A stretch of 64,000 nucleotides of DNA from GCA-2686295 sp964402995 (GCA_964402995.1 CAYOEA010000001.1:206751-270750), one strand, 5' to 3'; numbered from the stretch's first letter, positions 7,235 through 15,008 are shown. Notes: generated by a model from the sequence alone, not told the origin. Translations and numbers: made by a program.

Positions 7235-8327
7235 CAATCTGAATATGAGGATAAGCAACACTAATTGATTTATATTTAGCAATTACTTTTAAGAATTCAG
7301 TGTTTATTTCTGACTTCATAATCTTTAAAAATTTATAATGTGCTAAATATCTCACGTTTAGACCAACTGACGATTCTGTTAATTCAACACGAACTATTGG
7401 TTCTTTCTTTTTATCCTTAACAATTTCATTATGAATAATTTTATAACGATTACATTCACTATTTACTGATTTAATTCTTCCTTCAATAAGTTCTCGTTCA
7501 TGTCGAGTTTTTGCTTGTGAATGCGATTTATTCAATGCAAAAATCATTTCTTTAAAAGACTTATGAACAACAGTAGTTTCATGACTTGAATTTCCAACAT
7601 ACTTATTAACAATTTTAAACGCAATTTCTTTTAACATTTTTTCAGCTTTTTTCCAGTCACTTTCATAAGTAATTTGGATAGATAGTTCTTCCCAAAGATA
7701 ATCACCGGATTTAGTAAAATTAACAACTGAACCTGTTAAAACTAATTCATTTGGAAGAGTAATTGTTTTTCCGCTTGGTTCATCAGTGTTTGGCAATATA
7801 CCATCTAAAACAGTATACATTACTTGAATCTCAACCACATCACCTTTTACATCACCCATTTGAACTCTATCCCCTAATTTGTAAGTTTGATTGAACATTA
7901 TAGTCACCCAACCAACAATATTTAAAATAGGTTTTTGAAGAGCAAAAGTAATACCAAAACCAACAAGCCCCATAGAAGTTATCCAAACTCCTAAGTTACC
8001 AATTGCAACTGCCAATGCAGCAATAAGTGCAATAACCCATACAACATATTTAACAATTGAAGAAGCAGATTTATATTCAAATTCCTTGCCAACGTATTGA
8101 AAATATTGTTTAATTAAAGAATCAAAAAAACTTCTTAATAAATAAGCAACTACAAATATTAAAATTATAATAATTAATTTTGGAATCCATAAAATTAGTT
8201 CTTCTAATACTAAAGAATAATTTTCTACAAGATGAAGATATAATTGATTTTTAAAACTATAAACTATAAAGAATATGAATAAAAAAATACCAATTACGAA
8301 ACCCCTTTCTTTATTCTTCAAGTACAC
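7224..8327 (-). CDS. MscS-type mechanosensitive channel
   Basis: The 367-residue protein has an N-terminal hydrophobic segment (about 10-28), further TM helices at about 45-65, 90-112 and 116-140, then the MscS beta domain with NIVGWVTIMFNQTYKLGDRVQMGDVKGDVVEIQVMYT split across TM3 and the beta barrel. The GDRV...GDV..I sequence is the usual signature of the channel's middle domain. The C-terminal cytoplasmic part contains an insertion rich in charged residues. Role: opening of a membrane pore on osmotic downshock. It is convergent with the HEXXH protein gene, overlapping by 11 bp. Confidence 0.9.
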   Translation of the reverse strand: MYLKNKERGFVIGIFLFIFFIVYSFKNQLYLHLVENYSLVLEELILWIPKLIIIILIFVVAYLLRSFFDSLIKQYFQYVGKEFEYKSASSIVKYVVWVIALIAALAVAIGNLGVWITSMGLVGFGITFALQKPILNIVGWVTIMFNQTYKLGDRVQMGDVKGDVVEIQVMYTVLDGILPNTDEPSGKTITLPNELVLTGSVVNFTKSGDYLWEELSIQITYESDWKKAEKMLKEIAFKIVNKYVGNSSHETTVVHKSFKEMIFALNKSHSQAKTRHERELIEGRIKSVNSECNRYKIIHNEIVKDKKKEPIVRVELTESSVGLNVRYLAHYKFLKIMKSEINTEFLKVIAKYKSISVAYPHIQIVRK

Positions 8328-8419
8328 GCCCTCTTTTTAATATAGTAAATTATGGTGATTCATTATAAAAACTTTTCCAAAATATAATTGTGAGAAAAAG
8401 AAAATAAAATAGAATAAAT

Positions 8420-8740
8420 TTATTTTTTATCTTTAATTTCCTGAGCTTTAGCTTTTAATTCTGCAACTTTCATTTTATCAACTAATTTGTTAAAAGCAGC
8501 AATTTGTTTTTCAGATAGTGATCCAAAGCGAAGATATTTGATTTTTATATCTCGAAGAAAAGTGTTATCTTTGTAGAATTGTTCTGGAATATCAAAGAAT
8601 TTTTTCATTTCAGGAGCAGTAATTTCGCCAACCATCTCAGGTTTTTGACATTCATAACATACAACAAAACGATTTACTCGAGTTGCTAATTGGTAATTTT
8701 TCTTACATTTAATGCATTTTAATTTAAATTGTGTCGCCAT
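8420..8740 (-). CDS. Small zinc-ribbon protein
   Basis: The 106-residue protein has one N-terminal zinc ribbon (C9/C12 and C28/C31, within KCIKCKK and VVCYEC) followed by a mostly helical, Lys-rich C-terminal half. It looks like a nucleic-acid- or ribosome-associated protein, but I recognise no family. The 3'-most residues are KAKAQEIKDKK. It is transcribed alone. Confidence 0.6.
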   Translation of the reverse strand: MATQFKLKCIKCKKNYQLATRVNRFVVCYECQKPEMVGEITAPEMKKFFDIPEQFYKDNTFLRDIKIKYLRFGSLSEKQIAAFNKLVDKMKVAELKAKAQEIKDKK

Positions 8741-8811
8741 AAGTCACCTAGTATAAAATAACTTGAGCAAGAGCTATATATATCTTTTGGAAAACTATAA
8801 AAAGAACTGAA

Positions 8812-8825
8812 TTAACTATAGTTAA
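8812..8825. promoter_or_regulatory. Perfect 14-bp palindrome, operator-like
   Basis: TTAACTATAGTTAA is a perfect palindrome placed between a TATA-like box and the ribosome binding site of a micro-ORF. Its place fits a dimeric repressor site, but AT-rich palindromes also arise by chance. Confidence 0.3.
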
Positions 8826-8850
8826 TAGATATCTGTGAGGTGGATACAAA

Positions 8851-8907
8851 ATGGCGTGGAGAATAGATTCGAATGGGTTTTTGTTTGAGGATGTGGAAGA
8901 GGATTAG
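8851..8907 (+). CDS. Candidate 18-residue micro-ORF or truncated gene start
   Basis: ATG at 8851 opens an 18-codon frame, MAWRIDSNGFLFEDVEED, ending in TAG. A good ribosome binding site, GAGGTGG (8837-8843), lies 7 nt upstream, and a TATA-like box and palindrome precede it. The peptide is acidic with no similarity I can name. It may be a small protein, a leader peptide or the remnant start of a lost gene. Confidence 0.3.
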   Translation: MAWRIDSNGFLFEDVEED

Positions 8908-9118
8908 TAAATAAGCTACACAAACCGTCCTGGATTGGAAGAGAGTGTAAAGAAAAGTGAACAAATACACCAAAACAGGATAATTTCTTTCTTAAAATCA
9001 TAAAAAATAGTGTTTCTGAAGAAAACTTTTAAATAAGGGAATGAAATCCAATTAGATGTTTAAGCATAAGAGAAGCAAAAAAATAGCTTTTGAATGAATA
9101 AACACCAGCACAAAACAT

Positions 9119-9204
9119 GTGGGGGTAGCAAAGTCTGGTCAAATGCGCAGGACTTAAGATCCTGTCTCTTAGTGGGTTCGTGGGTTCAAATCCCTCCCCT
9201 CACA
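9119..9204 (+). tRNA. tRNA-Leu (TAA)
   Basis: The acceptor stem is GTGGGGG/CCCTCAC, the anticodon stem AGGAC/CCTGT with loop TTAAGAT (anticodon TAA), the long class II variable arm runs CTCTTAGTGGGTTC, and the T loop is TTCAAAT with stem GTGGG/CCCTC (one T-T mismatch). The long variable arm and anticodon both support leucine. No intron or encoded CCA is present. Confidence 0.95.
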
Positions 9205-9247
9205 TATTTTATTCAATTCTAAAACAATCAATTTAAACATAGAACTA

Positions 9248-9316
9248 GGATTTGAACATGCTCAAAAATCAAAAATAACTTTTGGCAACACAAAAATCCT
9301 CTTTTTGTTGGAATCC
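9248..9316. other. Branched inverted-repeat element downstream of tRNA-Leu (copy B)
   Basis: An outer stem GGATT/AATCC (9248-9252 with 9312-9316) encloses two hairpins. Hairpin 1 is TGC-T-CAAAA / TTTTG-GCA (9259-9287) with one bulged T. Hairpin 2 is ACAAAAA/TTTTTGT (9290-9308). The shape and the TGCTCA...TGGCA frame match copy A after tRNA-Thr. Another inverted repeat, AACATA/TATGTT, follows near 9333. Confidence 0.45.
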
Positions 9317-9382
9317 CTCCTTTGAAACACGCAACATATAGAATATGTTTCTGCACGATGTAACCACTCAAGAAAGAAAAGT

Positions 9383-9390
9383 TTTTATAG
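9383..9390 (+). promoter_or_regulatory. TATA box of the saccharopine-dehydrogenase-like gene
   Basis: TTTTATAG within GTTTTTATAGTC lies about 26 nt before the ATG at 9413, with no ribosome binding site between them. This is the layout of a leaderless archaeal transcript. Confidence 0.55.
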
Positions 9391-9412
9391 TCAATTAAAA
9401 AATCATAATCTT

Positions 9413-10567
9413 ATGAAAATACTTATTCTAGGAGGAGGAGCTCAAGGAAAGGCAGCATTGTATGATCTTTGTCAAAACAAAGAAGTAGAAGCAATTACAA
9501 TGGTAGAATATGATCTAAAGCAAGTTAAAGAATTTACAGAAAAACTTGGAGACTCCAGAATTAGACTGCTATCAGAAGATGCAAATGATAAAGAGAAAAT
9601 TAAATCTCTAATGAGCGAACATGACATCACAATAGACTTATTACCTACAGAATTTAGAAAACAAATAGCAGGATTAGCAATAAAAACAAAGAAACCGCTA
9701 GTAAATACGTCCTTTAAATCAAATATTAAAGATTACGCAGAAGATGCAGAAGAAGAAGAAGTTCTAATAATGCCAGAAGCAGGACTAGATCCAGGAATTG
9801 ATTTAATCCTAGCAGGAAAAGCAGTCAAGAATCTAGAAACAGTAGAAGCAATAGAATCAAGTTGTGGAGGAATACCTGCACCAGAATATTGTAATAATCC
9901 ATTAAATTACAAAGTTAGTTGGAATTTTGAAGGAGTGCTAAACGCATACAAAAGACCAGCAAGTCTAGTAATAGATGGGAAAAAAGTTCCAATAAATGGA
10001 GAAGACATATTTAATCACGGTAAAGAAATAGATATCCTAGGAATTGGAAAATTAGAAAGATATCCAAATGGATTTGCAACAACTTATGCGCAACAATTAG
10101 GAATTAGAAAAGAAGTATCAAATGTAGGACGATATACATTAAGATGGCCTGGACACTGTGCATTTTGGAAAAAAATGAGTGAATTAGGAATGTTAGATGA
10201 TGAATCAGAATCAGGAATTTCTCCAAAAAAAATGTTAGCACAAACATTAGGCCCAAAACTACAATATAAAGACCATGAAGAAGACATGATAATATTAAGA
10301 AATGAAATCACAGGATTTAAAGACGGAAAAAAGAAAAAAATAATTCAACAATTAGTCGACAAAAGAGATATGAATACAGGTCTTATGGCAATGAACCGAA
10401 CAGTAGGATTTACTGCAAGCATTGTTGCACAAATGATTCTACAAGGGAAAATAACAGGCTATGGAATATTAAATCCAGCACAACACATACCACACCAAGA
10501 ATTTATCGAAGAACTACAAAAAAGAGGAATCAAGATAAATGAATGGGAAGAAGATGTGCATTGTTAA
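9413..10567 (+). CDS. Saccharopine dehydrogenase-like (LYS9-type) NAD(P)-binding protein
   Basis: The 384-residue protein begins with a Rossmann motif, ILGGGAQGKAALYDLC, followed by a conserved early acidic strand end (MVEYD). The middle and C-terminal segments PEAGLDPGIDLILAG, SCGGIPAPEYCNNPLNYK and FATTYAQQLGI match the saccharopine dehydrogenase family. In eukaryotes this enzyme works in lysine metabolism; in archaea homologues often act in polyamine or unknown amino-acid chemistry. No lysine-pathway neighbours are seen, so the substrate is left open. It heads a plus-strand run with mazG-like and pth2 genes. Confidence 0.85.
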   Translation: MKILILGGGAQGKAALYDLCQNKEVEAITMVEYDLKQVKEFTEKLGDSRIRLLSEDANDKEKIKSLMSEHDITIDLLPTEFRKQIAGLAIKTKKPLVNTSFKSNIKDYAEDAEEEEVLIMPEAGLDPGIDLILAGKAVKNLETVEAIESSCGGIPAPEYCNNPLNYKVSWNFEGVLNAYKRPASLVIDGKKVPINGEDIFNHGKEIDILGIGKLERYPNGFATTYAQQLGIRKEVSNVGRYTLRWPGHCAFWKKMSELGMLDDESESGISPKKMLAQTLGPKLQYKDHEEDMIILRNEITGFKDGKKKKIIQQLVDKRDMNTGLMAMNRTVGFTASIVAQMILQGKITGYGILNPAQHIPHQEFIEELQKRGIKINEWEEDVHC

Positions 10568-10595
10568 ATAAATATAAGTATAAAATAATTTTAAA

Positions 10596-10862
10596 ATGGA
10601 TGAAAAAGAAATATATCAGAAATCAGTGGATAAATGGGGAGAAGAAAAGCAAAAGATAATTGCAATTGAAGAACTAAGTGAACTGACAAAAGAAATAACA
10701 AAAGATCTTAGAAATAAAGCATCAAAAGAAAATCTAGCAGAAGAAATAGCTGATGTTGAGTTAATGATAGAACAACTAAAATTCATCTATCAAAATAAAA
10801 AAGAAGTATTAGAACATAAAGCATTTAAAGTAAAAAGATTAATGGAAAGATTAGAGAAATAA
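10596..10862 (+). CDS. MazG-like nucleotide pyrophosphohydrolase
   Basis: The 88-residue all-alpha protein has the two acidic metal-binding patterns of the MazG/dUTPase-like superfamily: IEELSELTKEI and, about 25 residues later, LAEEIADVELMIEQL. These provide the Glu/Asp cluster that binds Mg2+ and the triphosphate. The single-domain length fits the small MazG-like group. Presumed role: removing non-canonical NTPs. It lies 28 bp after the saccharopine-dehydrogenase-like gene. Confidence 0.8.
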   Translation: MDEKEIYQKSVDKWGEEKQKIIAIEELSELTKEITKDLRNKASKENLAEEIADVELMIEQLKFIYQNKKEVLEHKAFKVKRLMERLEK

Positions 10863-10890
10863 TTATAATTTTTAAAACCAAACAAAACAT

Positions 10891-11005
10891 GCAAAATGAA
10901 ACATAACAAAAATTCTAAAAATAGAATTTTTGGAATGTCCCAAAATTTAACAAGGTGAAATTTTGAAACAAACAGAAATCAAAGATTTCTGAAGTTTAAT
11001 TTTGC
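10891..11005. other. Cloverleaf-shaped inverted-repeat element before pth2
   Basis: The outer arms GCAAAAT-g-AAAC (10891-10902) and GTTT-a-ATTTTGC (10994-11005) pair over 11 bp with one mismatch. Inside lie three perfect hairpins: CAAAAATTCTA/TAGAATTTTTG (10907-10932, loop AAAA), CAAAATTT/AAATTTTG (10941-10965, loop 9 nt) and CAGAAATC/GATTTCTG (10973-10991, loop AAA). It fills most of the gap between the mazG-like gene and pth2 and ends 12 nt before the pth2 ATG. It could be a 5'-UTR structured RNA or a small palindromic repeat element. Confidence 0.6.
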
Positions 11006-11017
11006 AAAATACACAAA

Positions 11018-11356
11018 ATGAAACAAGCAATAATCGTAAGACAAGACCTCAAACTTCCGAAAGGAAAAGCCGCAGCTCAAGCAGCGCACGCATCAGTCGA
11101 AGCAGTACTTCGAAGCGATAAAGAAGATATAAAAAACTGGCGAATGAGTGGAATGGCAAAAATAGTCTTGAAAGTAGAAAACGAAAAAGAACTTTTAAAA
11201 CTTAATCAATTTGCAAAAGATGCAGGATTAGTTACTGCAGTAATTACAGATGCAGGCAGAACAGTCGTTGCACCAGGCACAAGAACATGCATGGCAATCG
11301 GACCAAATGAAGACGAGAAAATTGATGAAATTATTTCTGAATTGAAACTTCTTTAG
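11018..11356 (+). CDS. pth2: Peptidyl-tRNA hydrolase, Pth2 type
   Basis: The 112-residue protein has the full Pth2 pattern: KQAIIVRQDLKLPKGKAAAQ with AAHASVEA near the N-terminus, then WRMSGMAKIVLKV, VTAVITDAGRTVVAPGT and TCMAIGPNEDEKIDEI. It hydrolyses the ester bond of peptidyl-tRNAs that drop off the ribosome, recycling tRNA in the cytoplasm. Pth2 is the archaeal/eukaryotic form, unlike bacterial Pth. Its 5' region is the cloverleaf element. Length matches the family. Confidence 0.97.
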   Translation: MKQAIIVRQDLKLPKGKAAAQAAHASVEAVLRSDKEDIKNWRMSGMAKIVLKVENEKELLKLNQFAKDAGLVTAVITDAGRTVVAPGTRTCMAIGPNEDEKIDEIISELKLL

Positions 11357-11403
11357 ATATTAATAACTTTAAGTACAAAAAAAATAGACTTAAATGCAAA
11401 ACA

Positions 11404-11411
11404 TTTATATT
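11404..11411 (+). promoter_or_regulatory. TATA box of lysS
   Basis: TTTATATT lies about 28 nt upstream of the lysS start at 11437, in an A/T-rich stretch without a clear ribosome binding site, as expected for a leaderless archaeal mRNA. Confidence 0.55.
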
Positions 11412-11436
11412 TAATAGTATAGTATTTTCTACTAAG

Positions 11437-12951
11437 ATGATGCCGCAAGACAATTTAATACAAGAAAGAATTAGAAAGCTCAATGAATTGCGGGAGAGAG
11501 GAATAAACCCTTTCCCATATAGTTATAAGAAAGATTCAAATTCAGAAGAACTAAAAAAAAGGTTTGAAAAGCTTGCAGCAGAAGAAAAAACAGAAGAAAA
11601 AGTTAGTCTAGCAGGAAGAATAATGCAGAACCGAAACATGGGGAAAGCAGCATTTGTACACATCCAAGACGAACAAGGAAGAATACAATTATATTTTAGA
11701 GAAGATGATCTTGGAAAAGAAAAGTATAGACTTCTAAGAAAAGTAGATATTGGAGATTACATAGGAATTAAAGGATATATTTTCAAAACAAAAACAGGCG
11801 AAGTTACTGTATATATTGAAGACTGGGAAATCTTATCAAAAAGTCTAAAACCATTACCAGAAAAACATCACGGACTAAAAGATAAAGAATTACGATATAG
11901 ACAAAGATATGTAGATTTAATCATGGATCAAAATGTAAAAGAAGTTTTTAAGAAAAGAAGTTTAATGCTAAAATACATCAGAGAATTCATGGATGATAGA
12001 GGATACATGGAAGTTGAAACTCCACTACTACAAACACAGTACGGAGGAGCAAGTGCAAGACCATTTATTACTCACATCAACGCATGGAATATGCCGATGT
12101 TTCTATCAATCTCACCAGAATTATATTTGAAAAGATTAATTGTTGGAGGATTTGAAAAAGTCTACACTATTTGTAAAAACTTTAGAAACGAAGGAGTAGA
12201 TCAAAGTCACAATCCAGAGTTTACAATGATTGAAGCTTATGAAGCATACACAGACTACAGTGGAATGATGAAACTTCTAGAAGAATGCTACGAATACGTT
12301 GCAAAGAAAATAAATGGAAGTACAAAAGTCAAGCACATCATTGATGAAAAGGAAATAAAAATTGATTTCAAAGCACCATGGCCAAAAATGACCATGTTAG
12401 AAGCTATTGAAGAATATGTAGGTATTGATGCATCAAATATGAGCACAAAAGACCTAATGAATTTCTGCGATAAAAAAAGTTTAGATTATGATAGAGGAGC
12501 TTCATGGGGAGATTTAATTTTAACAATCTTTGAACTTGCAGAAGAACACATAATCCAACCAACACATATTTGTGACATGCCAAAAGAAGGAACACCTCTT
12601 TGTAAAAGACATAGAGAAGATGAAAGACTAAATGAACAATGCGAACCAATTGGTCTAGGTATGGAAATAGGAAATATGTATTCAGAATTAAACGACGCAC
12701 AAGTCCAAGAAGAAAAATTCAAAGAACAAGTTGAAAAAGGACGAAGCGGAGATGAAGAAGCACATCCAATGGATGAAGACTTCGTAAATGCACTAATGGT
12801 AGGAATGCCACCAACAGGCGGAATTGGCTGGGGAGTTGATAGAATGGCAATATTCTTAACAGGAGTTGAAAGCATCAGAGATGTAATTTTATTTCCAACT
12901 ATGAAACCAGAAGTGAAAGAAGAGAAAGACAAAGAAAAAAAGAAGAAATAG
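11437..12951 (+). CDS. lysS: Lysyl-tRNA synthetase, class II
   Basis: The 504-residue enzyme charges tRNA-Lys. An N-terminal OB-fold anticodon-binding domain (about 50-150, with VSLAGRIMQNRNMGKAAFVHI) is followed by the class II core: motif 1 in LRYRQRYVDLI through the MEVETPLLQ segment, motif 2 FRNEG with NPEFTMIEAYEAY, and motif 3 GIGWGVDRMAIFLTG. Most archaea use a class I LysRS; the class II form here is the bacterial/eukaryotic type, which is known in some DPANN lineages. The C-terminus ends in a Lys/Glu-rich tail. The frame starts with two ATG codons. Confidence 0.97.
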   Translation: MMPQDNLIQERIRKLNELRERGINPFPYSYKKDSNSEELKKRFEKLAAEEKTEEKVSLAGRIMQNRNMGKAAFVHIQDEQGRIQLYFREDDLGKEKYRLLRKVDIGDYIGIKGYIFKTKTGEVTVYIEDWEILSKSLKPLPEKHHGLKDKELRYRQRYVDLIMDQNVKEVFKKRSLMLKYIREFMDDRGYMEVETPLLQTQYGGASARPFITHINAWNMPMFLSISPELYLKRLIVGGFEKVYTICKNFRNEGVDQSHNPEFTMIEAYEAYTDYSGMMKLLEECYEYVAKKINGSTKVKHIIDEKEIKIDFKAPWPKMTMLEAIEEYVGIDASNMSTKDLMNFCDKKSLDYDRGASWGDLILTIFELAEEHIIQPTHICDMPKEGTPLCKRHREDERLNEQCEPIGLGMEIGNMYSELNDAQVQEEKFKEQVEKGRSGDEEAHPMDEDFVNALMVGMPPTGGIGWGVDRMAIFLTGVESIRDVILFPTMKPEVKEEKDKEKKKK

Positions 12952-12986
12952 AAACTTTTAAAAAAACTATTTTTCAAAAAAATAAA

Positions 12987-13346
12987 ATGGACAAAGAAAA
13001 AACTATAGTTGGATTCATAGAAAAAGTTAAACTTAATGGCTCTGACAGTGAAGAAGAAATTTTAGCAAGAATAGATACAGGTGCAACAAATAGTTCAATT
13101 GATTTAAAACTAGCATCAAAACTAAAACTAGGTCCAGTCATACAATCAAAATTAATTAAAAGTGCAAATGGAACAAGACTTCGACCAGTGATAGAATCAG
13201 AAGTAGAAATTTGCGGGCACAGAATTAAAACAAAATTTACATTAGCAGATAGAAGTCACATGAGATATCCAGTTTTAATTGGACAAAATATCCTAAAACA
13301 AGGATTCTTAATTGATCCTAACAAAGAGGAAATAACTCAAAAATGA
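12987..13346 (+). CDS. Retropepsin-like protease (RimK-associated, PF05618-like)
   Basis: The 119-residue protein has an aspartic-protease signature, ARIDTGATNSSID, with D30-T31-G32-A33, then a flap-like region and HMRYPVLIGQNIL, which matches the C-terminal core of the family. The family was named ATP-dependent zinc protease but has a retropepsin-like fold. It is commonly linked to or fused with RimK-type ligases, and the next gene is one. A role in trimming or controlling polyglutamate-type tails made by that ligase is inferred from the linkage. Confidence 0.85.
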   Translation: MDKEKTIVGFIEKVKLNGSDSEEEILARIDTGATNSSIDLKLASKLKLGPVIQSKLIKSANGTRLRPVIESEVEICGHRIKTKFTLADRSHMRYPVLIGQNILKQGFLIDPNKEEITQK

Positions 13347-13401
13347 AAGTAGAAATTTTAAAAAACAAATTTCTTGTCCTTAAATTTCTAGAGGGATGTT
13401 T

Positions 13402-14481
13402 ATGAAGGCTGCAATTATAAGCATGGGAAGTGTAAGTTCAGAATGGACTGCGAAAGCTATGAGAAAATATTTTGAAGAAGTTGATGAAATAAATCTAAAA
13501 GAAATTGAAGTGAACTTTTCAGGTAAAAACTCAGAGGTTTTATACCAAGGAAAAGATTTAGGAAAATATGATTGCATATATGCAAAAGGGTCATTTAGAT
13601 ACGCACAACTTCTAAGATCAATTGTATCACTTCTAAAAGGAAAAGCATACATTCCAATTGAAGAATCAGCATACACAATTGTTCATGACAAACTTCTAAC
13701 TCAATTAAGATTACAAGAATTTAATATTCCAATGCCAAGAACTTATTTAAGTGCTACAACAGAAGCTGCAAAGACGTTACTTGAAAGAACAAAATTCCCA
13801 ATTATAATGAAATTTCCACAAGGAACACAAGGAAAAGGAGTTATGTTTGCAGATTCTTATGCATCAGCATCATCAATGCTAGACGCACTGTCAGCATTAA
13901 AACAACCATTTATCATCCAAGAATTTGTAGAAACAGGCGGGGAAGATATTAGAGTTATGGTTATAGGCGATAAAGCAGTTGTTAGTATGAAAAGAAAAGC
14001 TGCAGAGAATGAAATTAGATCAAATATTCATGCAGGCGGTACAGGTGAAATTGCTAAAATAGACGAGTATACTAAAAAAGTCGCAGTTGATACTGCTAAA
14101 GCAATGGGCGTTGATATTTGCGGAGTTGATATTCTTTATGGAGTAAAAGGACCTCAAGTAATAGAAGCAAACTTAAGTCCTGGATTACAAGGAATAACAG
14201 AAGCAACAGGAATTGATGTTGCAGATTTAATCGCAAAATATCTTTATGAACAATCCGTGGAATTTAAAAATAAAGGAAAGAAAAAAGATACAGCAGACAT
14301 CATGAATGAATTAGATACTGCAAAAGAAGGGAAAACAATTATCAGACCTTTAGACTTTAGAGGAGTTAGGGTTTTACTACCTGAGATTGCAACTAAGATT
14401 TCTGGAATTAAAGAAAGTGATGATGTAGAACTTAAGATGGAGAATAAAAAAATCACTATCGAGAAATTTGAAGTAAATTAA
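13402..14481 (+). CDS. RimK-type ATP-grasp alpha-L-glutamate ligase
   Basis: The 359-residue ATP-grasp enzyme contains the central FPIIMKFPQGTQGKGV loop, FIIQEFVETGGEDIRVMVIGD, AIKR-type MKRKA, RSNIHAGGTGEIAKI, and the metal-binding VDILYG...VIEANLSPGLQGI. It adds glutamate to the C-terminus of a protein, peptide or cofactor (RimK, MptN and CofF are relatives). I chose ATG 13402 over 13396 because the ribosome binding site GAGGG (13391-13395) abuts the first ATG but is 6 nt before the second. The C-terminal 70 residues (from about 290) are an extra domain. It follows the retropepsin-like gene. Confidence 0.88.
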   Translation: MKAAIISMGSVSSEWTAKAMRKYFEEVDEINLKEIEVNFSGKNSEVLYQGKDLGKYDCIYAKGSFRYAQLLRSIVSLLKGKAYIPIEESAYTIVHDKLLTQLRLQEFNIPMPRTYLSATTEAAKTLLERTKFPIIMKFPQGTQGKGVMFADSYASASSMLDALSALKQPFIIQEFVETGGEDIRVMVIGDKAVVSMKRKAAENEIRSNIHAGGTGEIAKIDEYTKKVAVDTAKAMGVDICGVDILYGVKGPQVIEANLSPGLQGITEATGIDVADLIAKYLYEQSVEFKNKGKKKDTADIMNELDTAKEGKTIIRPLDFRGVRVLLPEIATKISGIKESDDVELKMENKKITIEKFEVN

Positions 14482-14664
14482 AATTAAAATTTCTTAAACT
14501 TTGTAAAAAGTATTTGTAAACTATCGAAAAGTTTGAAGTTAATTAGTTATAATTTATTTTCTTAAAATATTTTCTAATTAAAGAATATAAATAGTACTAT
14601 AAAAAAAATAATGAAATTAATTTAAATTATATATGTAAAGAATAAATTTATTTTAATTAAAAAT

Positions 14665-14937
14665 TTAAAGAATGTTTCTTATTTGATCAATATGCTTTGC
14701 GACTTCTTCTCCCTTTGGAGTTAATGTCAGAACTTTTAATCTTCCTTGCTTATCAAAACTTACTAAACCAGCTTTATTCATTTCTTGAAGAATTTTTACA
14801 ACATGACTATAAGTACAATCTACAACTTTTGCAAGTGAAGAAGCATACATTTCAGTATTTTTATTTAAAAGATTAACAAGCATCATTGCCGGTTTTTCTC
14901 TAAAAAATATTCCAAATACTTTTTCTTTTTTACCCAT
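14665..14937 (-). CDS. Winged-helix transcription regulator (MarR/ArsR-like)
   Basis: The 90-residue protein is a single winged helix. A helix-turn-helix reads MYASSLAKVVDCTYSHVVKI, followed by the wing LQEMNKAGLVSFDKQGRLKVLTLTPKG, typical of small archaeal MarR-like regulators. It lies downstream of the MATE transporter gene on the same strand. A 23-bp palindrome and a TATA box stand immediately upstream of its start, suggesting self-regulation. The ligand is unknown. Confidence 0.8.
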   Translation of the reverse strand: MGKKEKVFGIFFREKPAMMLVNLLNKNTEMYASSLAKVVDCTYSHVVKILQEMNKAGLVSFDKQGRLKVLTLTPKGEEVAKHIDQIRNIL

Positions 14938-14969
14938 TTAATTCCCCTAGTTTTACTTAAATAAAAGTG

Positions 14970-14981
14970 TTTATATATTTA
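14970..14981 (-). promoter_or_regulatory. TATA box of the winged-helix regulator gene
   Basis: On the minus strand the sequence reads AAATATATAAAC, about 37 nt before the ATG at 14937; a GGGG Shine-Dalgarno-like motif follows at 14944-14947. The 14986-15008 palindrome lies directly upstream. Confidence 0.5.
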
Positions 14982-14985
14982 TATG

Positions 14986-15008
14986 TATTGGAAAGGTTAT
15001 TTCCAATA
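14986..15008. promoter_or_regulatory. Operator-like palindrome upstream of the winged-helix regulator
   Basis: TATTGGAAA and TTTCCAATA form a perfect 9-bp inverted repeat with a 5-bp spacer. It abuts the BRE/TATA region of the regulator gene, the usual place for an archaeal repressor or activator site. Recognition by the adjacent winged-helix protein is inferred. Confidence 0.5.

Larger units (their letters stand above)
8741..9118. other. Long intergenic stretch before tRNA-Leu
   Basis: This 378-bp stretch has no large ORF. It holds a TATA-like ACTATAAAAA near 8794, a perfect palindrome at 8812-8825, a Shine-Dalgarno-like GAGGTGG and an 18-codon ORF at 8851-8907. The rest is A-rich with a TTTTAAATA promoter-like motif near 9028, possibly for the tRNA. 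Confidence 0.6.

Noticed and set aside
12486..12977. 163-codon minus-strand ORF opposite lysS
   Set aside because: It lies antisense to the conserved class II LysRS core and has no ribosome binding site or recognisable motif.
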